Source of the DNA: Algoriphagus lutimaris
GTDB taxonomy: Bacteria; Bacteroidota; Bacteroidia; Cytophagales; Cyclobacteriaceae
Direction of reading: 5' to 3'
Assembly: GCF_017051705.1 (NCBI RefSeq)
Contig: NZ_JAFIDJ010000001.1
Coordinates: forward strand, 2,199,786 to 2,263,785
Length of the DNA stretch: 64,000 nt
The position numbers were made by a program, and so were the translations under genes. How positions within the stretch are numbered: position 1 is the stretch's first letter; the number at the start of each line of letters is the position of its first letter. The notes below the pieces were generated by a model. It saw only the letters and a list, made by a program, of their open reading frames with translations. It searched no databases and was not told where the DNA came from. This document shows, piece by piece, positions 8,097 to 16,153 of the stretch.

Positions 8097-9368
8097 ATGC
8101 CATTAGATAGGTCCAAAGCTCCTGAATTTAGAATTCCGGAGGATTTTGAACTTACTCCTCCATTTGATACTAAGTTGGATAATGGAGCGAAGTTGTTTTT
8201 CAATAACACTCCCAATCTGGATGTTGTAAAAATAGAAGTCATTGGAAAAGGGCGAAAAGCATCTCTCCCATTATCTCATAATCTAATTCCTTCATTCACC
8301 TTGATCCTGCTACAAGAAGGACTCAAAGGAATGTCCAGTGAAGAGATTGCAGAATTCTTTGATTTTCATGCAAGTGAAGTGAACCCTATTCTTTCCTTTG
8401 CCCATGAGGGTTTAGGGTTGTTAACCACCAAAAAACACTTGGAAAAAGTCCTTCCTATATTTATAAAGTTATTTTCTGAGGCCACATTCCCATTAGATTC
8501 GTTGGAAAAGAGAAAGTCACAAAAAAGGCTAGGCTTAAAACTGGAAAAAGAAAAAACTTCTGTAAGAGCCAGCCAGCTTTTCAGAAAGGCTTTATTTGGT
8601 CCTGAACACCCCTATGGATTAGAACCAAAAGAATCTCATGTGGATGAAGTCACCCAAGACCGCTTACAATTCTATTACAATGAATTGCTCTGGCAGGGAA
8701 TAGAAATCTTTATAAGTGGGAATTTTTCAGAACAGGAATTAAAAGGTGTAATAAAAGATCTTTCCAAAATCCCGAATAGAAAACCTACGGAGGAGCTTCT
8801 TTTTCCAGAAATCATCACTAATTATCAATGGATAGAGTCGCGTGAATCGGCAGTTCAAAGCAGCATTAGAATGGGAAGTTTTTCCATTCCAAAATCCCAC
8901 CCTGATTTTATAGGGCTCTCTGTACTTAACACCATTTTGGGAGGTTATTTTGGGTCTCGATTGATCAAAAACATTCGGGAAGACAAAGGACATACCTATG
9001 GTATTTTTTCCAGCTTGGCTGAAATTGGGAACTTTGAATATTGGGTAATCTCCGCAGATGTACAAAAGGCATTTTATCAGGAAGTCATTGATGAAATTTA
9101 CTTTGAAATCAATAAATTGGTAGAAGAACCTGTTGCAAATGATGAATTAGAAGTAGTTCGGAATTACATGATTGGGCAGATGTTGAACCGATTTAGCTCT
9201 GCTTTTGATGTAATGGACAGATTTAGAGCGGTTCACCACTCAGGCTTAGATTTATCTTATTATTTCAACAAACTCTCTTATTTAAAAACATTTCAATCTG
9301 AGGATTTACTGAAACTCTCCCAAAAGTATTACCAAAATAAAAAGCTAGTTGAGGTAGTAGTAGGTTAA
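8097..9368 (+). CDS. M16 (insulinase-family) peptidase homologue, non-catalytic type
   Basis: A 423-residue protein with the two-lobed M16 organisation. The C-terminal lobe is clear: GGYFGSRLIKNIREDKGHTYGIFSS carries the R...Y pair that binds substrate in M16 heterodimers. The N-terminal lobe has no HxxEH zinc motif; the region that should hold it reads ASLPLSHNLIPSFTLILLQEG. It therefore resembles the inactive partner of two-subunit M16 peptidases. No active partner is encoded in this window. There is no signal peptide, although homologues are often periplasmic. It starts 2 nt after porV, so co-transcription is likely. Its stop overlaps the convergent GT2 gene by 4 nt. Confidence 0.85.
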   Translation: MPLDRSKAPEFRIPEDFELTPPFDTKLDNGAKLFFNNTPNLDVVKIEVIGKGRKASLPLSHNLIPSFTLILLQEGLKGMSSEEIAEFFDFHASEVNPILSFAHEGLGLLTTKKHLEKVLPIFIKLFSEATFPLDSLEKRKSQKRLGLKLEKEKTSVRASQLFRKALFGPEHPYGLEPKESHVDEVTQDRLQFYYNELLWQGIEIFISGNFSEQELKGVIKDLSKIPNRKPTEELLFPEIITNYQWIESRESAVQSSIRMGSFSIPKSHPDFIGLSVLNTILGGYFGSRLIKNIREDKGHTYGIFSSLAEIGNFEYWVISADVQKAFYQEVIDEIYFEINKLVEEPVANDELEVVRNYMIGQMLNRFSSAFDVMDRFRAVHHSGLDLSYYFNKLSYLKTFQSEDLLKLSQKYYQNKKLVEVVVG

Positions 9369-10315
9369 CCGATTCTGGTATAAAGCCAAGATAAATCAAA
9401 CTTAAACCTAGCCCAGAATTTATAGATAACAAATGTTAAACTTTTCAGGTGAATCTCTTCTCCTAAGGCAATAAAACCTGTTGCTACTTCAAAATTTGCA
9501 GACCATAAAGCGTGTTTTAATTCGAATAAAATCCGCTTGCCCAAAGCCTCCATTTCCGAAGGTGTTTCGTTCATCTTCTTGATTTTCTTACAAACGATCA
9601 AAGTACTTGGAAGCATTTTTGATTCATAAGGAATATACTGTCTGCTGGACAACGAATTAGAAAGCCTACGCTTCAGTACTCCCACATGATCAGAAAATAC
9701 CAAGGGGTATTTTCTTGCTAGTCGAACTTGGATGTCAAAATCCTCATAGCTTAAATTTTCATCATATCCTCCTTCTTTTATCAGAATAGTCCGATCAAAC
9801 ACAATAGTTGGGGAACATATATAATAGCTTTTTACAAGAATTTCATAGATATGATTTACTTCTATTTCATTGACTAATTCCCCTCCTGTCTTCCTATCAT
9901 AAAATGTTTTGACTACCCCATCCTCATCCAAAATATAAGCATCTGAAAAAACGAATGCTGCGTCTCTGGAAATCTCCAACATTTCTACCGACAAAGAGAG
10001 GTGGTCTGGATAAAGTACATCATCACCAGATAAATCCACCACATATTGGCTGTTCGAGTTCCTAATCGCCTGGTTAAAAAGCATCAAATAAGATTGTGAC
10101 TCCTCATTAGAAATCAATTCTACCTTCAGGTTTCCCGCACTTTCCTTAATCCACTTTTGAATAACTTGAAGTGAATCATCCGAGCTCCCATTTTCAATAA
10201 TGATCAACTCCTTTTGAGGATAATCCTGCAATCGCACACTTTCCAAACATTCTTCTATCCAATGTTCATGATTGTAGCATATACAAATCACAGAAACCAA
10301 CTTACCTCTTCTCAT
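9365..10315 (-). CDS. Glycosyltransferase family 2
   Basis: A 316-residue GT-A fold transferase. The N-terminus is typical GT2: VSVICICYNHEHWIEECLESVRLQDYP. It continues with the nucleotide-binding IIIENGSSDDS and a VDLSGDDVLYPDH segment in the place of the DxD metal motif. No membrane segments are obvious, so it is probably cytosolic or peripheral. It is the last gene of a three-gene minus operon after the cupin and GNAT-like genes and overlaps the latter by 14 nt. The context suggests transfer of a modified sugar to a surface glycan, but donor and acceptor cannot be read from sequence. Confidence 0.85.
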   Translation of the reverse strand: MRRGKLVSVICICYNHEHWIEECLESVRLQDYPQKELIIIENGSSDDSLQVIQKWIKESAGNLKVELISNEESQSYLMLFNQAIRNSNSQYVVDLSGDDVLYPDHLSLSVEMLEISRDAAFVFSDAYILDEDGVVKTFYDRKTGGELVNEIEVNHIYEILVKSYYICSPTIVFDRTILIKEGGYDENLSYEDFDIQVRLARKYPLVFSDHVGVLKRRLSNSLSSRQYIPYESKMLPSTLIVCKKIKKMNETPSEMEALGKRILFELKHALWSANFEVATGFIALGEEIHLKSLTFVIYKFWARFKFDLSWLYTRIG

Positions 10316-11228
10316 ATTTATAGCTTTTTACCCAGGTTTCTTTGTTTGAAATATCATTGGCAAATTTAGATTTAAAAAACATCAAAGGATGGTTTATCTC
10401 ATCGCCTAAATCCGAGGACCCCAAGTCTATGAATTTGACTTTTTCATCATTAGCCAATTTAAACAGATTTGCCAGCAATAATTCACCTCCATTTTTGAGA
10501 GATGAATTAGGATTGATTGCCGAAAGAAAATAATAGATGGAATCCGAGAAAAGTTTAACTGCTAAACAATGAGCAACAGGTGTTTCTGACTCTAGAATAC
10601 TGATTAAAAAATAACGTTCCGGATATTCTGATACCTGCATAATAATTCTATTATCATCCAACTGAAATTCATAGCCTCGCTCAACATTCCAAAGGCGGAT
10701 TTCTTTCAAAAAATTAAAATTAGTAATCGAATTAATACTAGCTGAAAAAGCATGGTGCTGATTCATTTTTTTTTGATAACGGGAGTATTCCTGCTGTACC
10801 CATTTCTTTATCTTTTTCCGGCCCAAAAAGAATTGGTGGCTCAACATATTCTTTAACTCAAAACCCTGTTTTTGTAAAAGGTAGCCGATTAAATCATGAT
10901 TTTCTTCATAGGGTTTGGGAGCACCAGTAATTTCTATTTGTGTAACACCTTTATTTTTCAAAGTGTCAAGCACCTTTTGAATAAAACATAACAATGATTC
11001 TGAATGTAATTTTTCTAAAATAAATATCCCTCCAAACGGGGTCAAGGGAAGTGAACTTGCTACTAAGTTTGCATCAATCGAAAAAGTAATCCATGCTTTT
11101 TTCTTTCCTTTCTTTTCCCAGAAAAAATCTAATGCTTCTACCTTCCCCTTTACTGAAATATTGGATAATAAATAATCCTTTATGAATCTATCTGAAGGTT
11201 GAACAATTAGTTCAAATCCTTTACTCAT
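10302..11228 (-). CDS. GNAT/FemAB-like acyltransferase domain protein
   Basis: A 308-residue protein. The first half is poorly recognisable. The second half (about 160-300) resembles the GNAT fold of FemAB-like proteins: a strand pair HCLAVKLFSDSIYYFLSAIN, a helix LLLANLFKLAN, then FIDLGSSDLGDEINHPLMFFKSKFAN, the common late motif in which F-K-x-K/R-F/G ends the fold. I chose the ATG at 11228, which overlaps the upstream stop by 8 nt. A start at 11306 would force a 29-codon overlap with the cupin gene. The family suggests aminoacyl or acyl transfer to a sugar or peptide; this is inference. Confidence 0.65.
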   Translation of the reverse strand: MSKGFELIVQPSDRFIKDYLLSNISVKGKVEALDFFWEKKGKKKAWITFSIDANLVASSLPLTPFGGIFILEKLHSESLLCFIQKVLDTLKNKGVTQIEITGAPKPYEENHDLIGYLLQKQGFELKNMLSHQFFLGRKKIKKWVQQEYSRYQKKMNQHHAFSASINSITNFNFLKEIRLWNVERGYEFQLDDNRIIMQVSEYPERYFLISILESETPVAHCLAVKLFSDSIYYFLSAINPNSSLKNGGELLLANLFKLANDEKVKFIDLGSSDLGDEINHPLMFFKSKFANDISNKETWVKSYKYEKR

Positions 11229-11646
11229 TTCCGTATTGGTAGTTTTCAAAATCTTGTTTATTCCTAATAAAATCGTCCTCAGAAAATGCTTGATCACAGA
11301 GTCCAAGTAACACAGAACTCTCTGAAAAAATGATAGAAACCCAATTTAACGGAGGGATATACAACCCAGTTGAAGAAGACTGCAACTTAAATTTTAATAT
11401 CTCCCCGGTTACATGAGTCACCTCAACTTCTAAAACCCCGGCCATGGCGATGATCACTTGAGATTCTTGAATATGCGCATGATTACCTCTAGTTTCCCCA
11501 GCTTTCACATCTGATATCCAAAAGCATCGTTCTATTCCAGATGGAAAGAGCGTGCGATCATCCCAATAATTTAATTTCCCTGTTTCTGACACATGGCCAG
11601 GTAAGTCTATTAAGTAAGGTAATTTTTTCGCAATCAATTCTATCAT
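11221..11646 (-). CDS. WxcM/FdtA-type sugar 3,4-ketoisomerase (cupin)
   Basis: A 141-residue small cupin. RGNHAH (residues about 53-58) matches the active-site segment of dTDP-4-oxo-6-deoxyglucose 3,4-ketoisomerases FdtA/QdtA, and LCDQAFSEDDFIR matches the conserved C-terminal turn of the family. Such enzymes isomerise dTDP-4-keto-6-deoxyglucose to the 3-keto sugar, the first step toward 3-amino-3,6-dideoxy sugars. Here no dTDP-glucose synthase, dehydratase or aminotransferase is nearby; the neighbours are a GNAT-like protein and a GT2. It may use a substrate made elsewhere or have a related role. It is the first gene of its operon and is preceded by a 47-nt dyad. Confidence 0.75.
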   Translation of the reverse strand: MIELIAKKLPYLIDLPGHVSETGKLNYWDDRTLFPSGIERCFWISDVKAGETRGNHAHIQESQVIIAMAGVLEVEVTHVTGEILKFKLQSSSTGLYIPPLNWVSIIFSESSVLLGLCDQAFSEDDFIRNKQDFENYQYGNE

Positions 11647-11694
11647 CTTTATAAAATCCCAATTAATTAAAATTAATAGAAATCAGACGGAATC

Positions 11695-11741
11695 AAGGTT
11701 ACTGAATAGTTAAATTTCTAATTTAGCCATTCAATAACCTT
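11695..11741. repeat. 47-nt near-perfect inverted repeat in divergent spacer
   Basis: The arms 11695-11716 and 11720-11741 pair over 22 positions around a TCT loop. There are two mismatches (11702/11734 and 11708/11728) and one G-T pair. It lies between divergent genes, so it cannot be a shared terminator, and no T-run follows the stem in either direction. It sits 20 nt upstream of the YigZ-family start. It could be a hairpin in that leader, a large operator, or a remnant of a mobile palindrome. Confidence 0.6.
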
Positions 11742-11761
11742 CAAAAATCACCTCAACCCAT

Positions 11762-12373
11762 ATGAATTTAGAGGACTTAGACGATACTTATTTAACCATC
11801 AAAAGAACGAGCGAAGGGCTATATAAGGATCGAAGTAGTAAGTTCTTTTACTTTTCTTATCCAGTCAAAAATGAAGATGAAATAAAAGATCACCTTTCTG
11901 AATTGAGAAAGACCTATTATGATGCCAGGCATCATTGCTATGCCTATGTACTTGGCAAAGATGCAACCACCTTTCGTGCTGTAGATGATGGAGAGCCTAA
12001 CCATTCAGCAGGAGATCCAATTTTAGGCCAAATCCGATCAAATAACCTGACCAATATCCTCATCGTGGTAGTTAGGTACTTTGGAGGCACAAAACTTGGC
12101 ATGAGCGGATTGATTCAGGCATATAAGACTTCTGCAGCATTAGCGATCGAAGAAAATGAGATCATTGAAGAACAAGTTTTATCCTCGGTAGAAATCAAGT
12201 TTTCTTATCCAGCAATGAATGAGGTCATGAAATTGGTAAAAACGCATGAATTGGAAATCATCAATCAAGAATTAATGCTGGACTGTAAAATGTCTTTGGA
12301 ATATAGAAAAGGAATTGAAGAGCAGCTACTAGAAAGTTTAGGAGAAATAGAGTCTCTAGAAATTATTTCTTAA
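11762..12373 (+). CDS. yigZ: YigZ/IMPACT family protein (UPF0029)
   Basis: A 203-residue protein with the IMPACT N-terminal domain. ARHHCYAYVLG, FRAVDDGEPNHSAGDPILGQI and VVVRYFGGTKLGMSGLIQAY are the hallmark segments (residues about 60-125). A C-terminal ferredoxin-like DUF1949 domain follows. Family members bind nucleic acid or ribosome-associated factors; the exact role in bacteria is unsettled. The product is cytosolic, with no signal peptide. It stands as a single gene, divergent from the cupin operon and convergent with the exonuclease gene, whose 3' end it overlaps by 11 nt. Confidence 0.9.
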   Translation: MNLEDLDDTYLTIKRTSEGLYKDRSSKFFYFSYPVKNEDEIKDHLSELRKTYYDARHHCYAYVLGKDATTFRAVDDGEPNHSAGDPILGQIRSNNLTNILIVVVRYFGGTKLGMSGLIQAYKTSAALAIEENEIIEEQVLSSVEIKFSYPAMNEVMKLVKTHELEIINQELMLDCKMSLEYRKGIEEQLLESLGEIESLEIIS

Positions 12374-12968
12374 AAAGAGGATCTAAGTAGCCTTCCTCCT
12401 TTAGTTTTTCGAAAATCTCCAAACAAGCCCAGGCATCTGTGGCTGCATACCGTTTTTGCTTCTCCGTAAGTTCATCAGCTTCCCAATTTGAAACTTGTTC
12501 AGCTTTAGATATTCTGATTTTCAGAACCATCCCGCAAAGATTCCTAACCCCTACATTATGGAATCCTACTTTCTTTAATTCATCATTCAGGTCAAAAAAA
12601 GATTGGGGATAAAATGAATCTGTCAATTTAGCCAACCCTTTAATATCATCATGGACTGCTGCTCCAACTTTCACAATAGACTCCTTTTCTAAAATATTTC
12701 TCAAAGAATCCGGAAAACTCCCAATATTATTTAGCCTAAATAGAAAAGCTTGAGTTGAAGTGGATAATTGAAGTAAAGCGACCGGGTTAATCACTCCTCT
12801 TCTAAAAGCAGGCTTTGTTTCCGTATCAAAACCAATGATCCTTTGCTTCGCTAAAAATTCCGCCGCCTCCTCTACATCCTCCAAATCATCTATTAAAAAC
12901 ATTTCCCCTTCAAATTGACCGAGGGGTAACTGATTAATCTCATCTTTACTTATCCTTAAAGGAATCAT
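12363..12968 (-). CDS. 3'-5' exonuclease, DEDDy (RNase D/WRN-like)
   Basis: A 201-residue protein made almost entirely of a DnaQ-like exonuclease domain. Exo I is IIGFDTETKP (D and E metal ligands), exo II lies in the segment around VGAAVHDDIKGL, and exo III is YAATDAW (Y-x3-D), placing it in the DEDDy class. The length matches the single-domain WRN-exonuclease-like proteins rather than full RNase D, because there is no HRDC domain. It probably trims DNA or RNA 3' ends in the cytosol. It is 1 nt downstream of nhaC on the same strand, so the two may be co-transcribed. Confidence 0.88.
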   Translation of the reverse strand: MIPLRISKDEINQLPLGQFEGEMFLIDDLEDVEEAAEFLAKQRIIGFDTETKPAFRRGVINPVALLQLSTSTQAFLFRLNNIGSFPDSLRNILEKESIVKVGAAVHDDIKGLAKLTDSFYPQSFFDLNDELKKVGFHNVGVRNLCGMVLKIRISKAEQVSNWEADELTEKQKRYAATDAWACLEIFEKLKEEGYLDPLFKK

Positions 12969-12969
12969 A

Positions 12970-14421
12970 CTAAACTTCTTCTTTCTCGTAATACGTTATT
13001 CCAATTTTAAGATACCCAAATAAAATGGTCATGAATGGGCTTATAATATTAAAAAAGCAAAAAGGTGCATACGTCAATGTAGCGACTCCTAAAACTGAAG
13101 CCTGAGTGGCTCCACAGGTATTCCAAGGTACCAAGACAGAGGTAACCGTCGCAGAATCTTCTAACGTTCGGCTGAGGTTTTCCGGTTTAAGTCCCCTTTT
13201 CTTATATACATCTGCGTACATTCTTCCAGGAACCAATATAGCCAGGTATTGATCAGAAGTTGTAATATTGAAAAACACACAGGTCGCAGCAGTAGAAGCG
13301 ATCAAAGAACCCACTCTATGTACTTTTCTGATGATTGCCTCTGCCAAAACTCTCAACATCCCACTTTCTTCCATAATTCCTCCAAATACCATCGCACAAA
13401 CAATTAACCAAATGGTATTAAGCATTCCAGCCATTCCTCCAGTTACCAACAATTCATTAACTACATCATTACTGGTGACCACACTTATTTCTCCATATAA
13501 AGACATCATTACTGCTTTGAATCCCTGGTAAGCATAAGATCCATCTTCTCCGGCTATCAAGGAGATAATTTGTGGTTGGAAAATCAAAGCAAAAACCCCT
13601 CCTAATAAAGCTCCAGTAAGCAAAGCAGGAATTGCTGGCACCTTTTTTATGATCATAACTAATACCACCAAAGGAACTATAAACAACCAACCATTCACAT
13701 TGAACCGTTCTAAAATTACTGCAGAGATCGCTTTAACATCCTCAACCGAGCCTACTGTTTCATAATTAAAGCCAATCACTATAAATATTATTAAAGTGAT
13801 TGTGATAGAAGGCACTGTCGTTTTTGCCATGTACCTGATATGGGTAAATAAGTCAGTACCTGCCATCGCAGGAGCCAAATTAGTTGTATCTGACAAAGGA
13901 GACATTTTATCTCCAAAGTAAGCTCCCGATATAATCGCTCCAGCAATAATTCCTTCCTCAAATCCCAGAGCCTTGCCAATGCCTAACAGCGCAACACCTA
14001 CCGTCGCCACCGTGGTCCAACTACTACCTGTAGCGATGGATACAACAGCACTTACCACACAAGCCGCAAAAAGGAAAATGGTCGGATTTAATATTTTTAA
14101 GCCATAATAAATCATGGCTGGTACAATTCCACTTAGAAGCCATGTCCCTGCCAGCGCTCCAATTAAGAACAGAATTAATATACTTGACATGGCAGCACTG
14201 ATACTTTTTACAATACCATCTTGCAAAGTCTCCCACCTAAAGCCTAACCTAACGATCGCGACCAAGGCTGCTACAGTAGCAGATAATATCAATACAATTT
14301 GGTTGGAACCAGATAGTCCATCCGTTCCAAAAACCTGGATATTTAAAACAAGTAATACTATTAAAAAAATTAAGGGGATAAGGGCGTCAAAAACCTTTGG
14401 GGCACGTATAGTTCCTTCCAT
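12970..14421 (-). CDS. nhaC: Na+/H+ antiporter, NhaC family
   Basis: A 483-residue integral membrane protein with about 11-12 hydrophobic segments. NhaC-family signatures are ATGSSWTTVATVGVALLG, GAIISGAYFGDKMSPLSDTTNLAPA and LVPWNTCGATQASVLGV. These transporters exchange sodium for protons to manage pH and salt. The first hydrophobic segment begins near residue 12, and there is no cleavable signal. The neighbouring genes (exonuclease downstream, FAD oxidoreductase upstream by 51 nt) give no functional link. The ion specificity is inherited from the family name, not read directly. Confidence 0.9.
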   Translation of the reverse strand: MEGTIRAPKVFDALIPLIFLIVLLVLNIQVFGTDGLSGSNQIVLILSATVAALVAIVRLGFRWETLQDGIVKSISAAMSSILILFLIGALAGTWLLSGIVPAMIYYGLKILNPTIFLFAACVVSAVVSIATGSSWTTVATVGVALLGIGKALGFEEGIIAGAIISGAYFGDKMSPLSDTTNLAPAMAGTDLFTHIRYMAKTTVPSITITLIIFIVIGFNYETVGSVEDVKAISAVILERFNVNGWLFIVPLVVLVMIIKKVPAIPALLTGALLGGVFALIFQPQIISLIAGEDGSYAYQGFKAVMMSLYGEISVVTSNDVVNELLVTGGMAGMLNTIWLIVCAMVFGGIMEESGMLRVLAEAIIRKVHRVGSLIASTAATCVFFNITTSDQYLAILVPGRMYADVYKKRGLKPENLSRTLEDSATVTSVLVPWNTCGATQASVLGVATLTYAPFCFFNIISPFMTILFGYLKIGITYYEKEEV

Positions 14422-14472
14422 TAACAGCTGGTTTGTGAATTTAAGTGTTGAATCTAATCAAAAAATATGATT

Positions 14473-15600
14473 TTATTTTTTGGAAATCAGTTTTGCAAGC
14501 TCTTTTCCTACTTGCCAACCGATCGCAACCCCCATCCCTCCTAGCCTTACTGCAACGCTTGTTTTTTTTCCTACTTCCTGAATAATAGGGGTTTTCTTTT
14601 CTCCAAAAGCCATAATTCCTGTCCATTCCTTTTGCCAGATAATTTCTTTATCGGGAAAAATCACCTCATGCGCTAACTTATTCAGGTGAGATTTTATTTT
14701 TTGATTGATTTCAAAAGCCGTACTATTCTCCCCTTCAAAATCTATATTTCGAGCTCCCCCCAACAATAACCTTCCATCTACCTTGCGGAAATAAACATAA
14801 CCTTTATCCATATGAAAACTTCCTTTCCATGGAATTTCAAAATTTAGGGGTTCTGAAACCATTACCAACCCTCTACCAGGCTCCAAAGTTGTATCGGGCA
14901 ACAATTGTTTGGTAAATGCATTGGTACAAATAGCCAATTCTTTTCCTTTCATTTCAAATTGTCCATTATCCCAATTGTTCTCCACCGAGATAGTACCCAA
15001 ATCTAGATCTATACTTCTGACATTTAAGCCACTGATAATTCTCACTCCCAATTTTCCCGCCAGCTTCCACAAGCTGCTTAGGTACATCCCTGGGTCAAGT
15101 TCACCTTCAAATTTATTTTGGATCACCATTTTCATCCTGGAAGAAAATCCTAAACGATCATGATTGGAAACGATGGAGAACACCTCTTTTTTAAAAAGAG
15201 GTTGAAGCATTTTATTAATCTCTTCAATTCGATCAGCAGCCATCAATTGGCTTTCCTCCAAGAGCTCAAATCCATTAGATGCCTGATAATTTAAAGCCTT
15301 GTCACCAAATTTCTCTCGAATTTGTAGGAGTCCTCGGTACCTTTTTTTAACCAATCCCAATACCTCAGCTTGAGTCATATTCTCTAAATCATCCAATATT
15401 TCGGTTAGGCTACCAAAACAAGCAAAGCCGGCATTTTTTGAACTAGCTCCGCTTGGGAATGCTCCTCTTTCAAGCACCGCTACTTTTGCTTTGGGATGTT
15501 TTTTTTGATAATGAATTGCAGTAGAAAGCCCCACAAACCCGGACCCAATGACAACCAAATCGTATTTTAAAAAATTTTTACTCTCCCAGTAGCTAAACAT
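14473..15600 (-). CDS. FAD-dependent oxidoreductase, DAO family
   Basis: A 375-residue protein with an FAD-binding Rossmann motif VVIGSGFVGLSTAIHY near residue 15. VAVLERG then gives the ribose-binding acidic residue. SGASSKNAGFACFG is the segment typical of DAO/GlpD-like proteins, and the C-terminal VAVRLGGMGVAIGWQVGKELA contacts FAD. The ATG at 15600 is set by an unusually strong Shine-Dalgarno (AAGGAGG, 9 nt upstream). A start at 15675 would overlap the divergent DUF962 gene. It is not closely similar to the other DAO protein in the window (1194-2240). Substrate is unknown; it is probably an amine or amino acid. Confidence 0.87.
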   Translation of the reverse strand: MFSYWESKNFLKYDLVVIGSGFVGLSTAIHYQKKHPKAKVAVLERGAFPSGASSKNAGFACFGSLTEILDDLENMTQAEVLGLVKKRYRGLLQIREKFGDKALNYQASNGFELLEESQLMAADRIEEINKMLQPLFKKEVFSIVSNHDRLGFSSRMKMVIQNKFEGELDPGMYLSSLWKLAGKLGVRIISGLNVRSIDLDLGTISVENNWDNGQFEMKGKELAICTNAFTKQLLPDTTLEPGRGLVMVSEPLNFEIPWKGSFHMDKGYVYFRKVDGRLLLGGARNIDFEGENSTAFEINQKIKSHLNKLAHEVIFPDKEIIWQKEWTGIMAFGEKKTPIIQEVGKKTSVAVRLGGMGVAIGWQVGKELAKLISKK

Positions 15601-15609
15601 TTCTTTTTT

Positions 15610-15616
15610 CCTCCTT
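15610..15616 (-). promoter_or_regulatory. Strong Shine-Dalgarno for the FAD oxidoreductase
   Basis: On the minus strand AAGGAGG lies 9 nt before ATG 15600. Most genes in this window show no recognisable Shine-Dalgarno, as is usual in Bacteroidota, so this site is decisive for the start choice. Confidence 0.7.
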
Positions 15617-15673
15617 AAATGATCAATTGATTTATTAATTTGATGAATCTTGTTGATAAATTCCCAAAATACC

Positions 15674-16153
15674 ATGAGAAAAATAGATGCATTATTGACG
15701 GAGTACGGTTTAAGCCATCAAAACCAAACCAATAAATTTATTCATTGGATCTGCGTACCATCCATATTTTTCAGTATCGTAGGATTAATCTATGCTATCC
15801 CTTCCGAAAGCTTACATGACTTTGCTCCATTTTTAGAAGACTTTGCCAATTGGGCCACATTGGGTTTGGCAATTGTCTTGGTTTATTATGTTTCTCTTTC
15901 CCCTCCGCTGGCACTAGGAATGTTTTTCTTTTCCGCCATTTGTTTGGCTTTGGCTAATTTTCTCAGTTTGGAATTCCCGGGGAAATTATGGCTTATCAGT
16001 TTGGTTATTTTTGCGATTGCTTGGGTATTTCAGTTTTGGGGACATAAAATTGAAGGAAAGAAACCATCCTTTTTAAAAGACATCCAATTCTTATTGATTG
16101 GTCCTGCGTGGCTGATGCACTTCATATACAAGAAAATTGGAATCGCCTATTGA
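15674..16153 (+). CDS. Mpo1-like membrane protein (DUF962)
   Basis: A 159-residue protein of the DUF962/YGL010w family, with about four membrane segments. The N-terminal LLTEYGLSHQNQTNKFIHWICVP carries the conserved histidines and asparagine. The C-terminal FQFWGHKIEGKKPSFLKDIQFLLIGPAWL matches the second family motif (H, E, P). The yeast homologue Mpo1 is an iron-dependent dioxygenase acting on 2-hydroxy fatty acids. A similar lipid role here is inference. I chose ATG 15674 (MRKIDALLTEYG); an ATG eight codons earlier at 15650 is the alternative. Its 3' end overlaps the convergent patatin gene by 7 nt. Confidence 0.85.
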   Translation: MRKIDALLTEYGLSHQNQTNKFIHWICVPSIFFSIVGLIYAIPSESLHDFAPFLEDFANWATLGLAIVLVYYVSLSPPLALGMFFFSAICLALANFLSLEFPGKLWLISLVIFAIAWVFQFWGHKIEGKKPSFLKDIQFLLIGPAWLMHFIYKKIGIAY

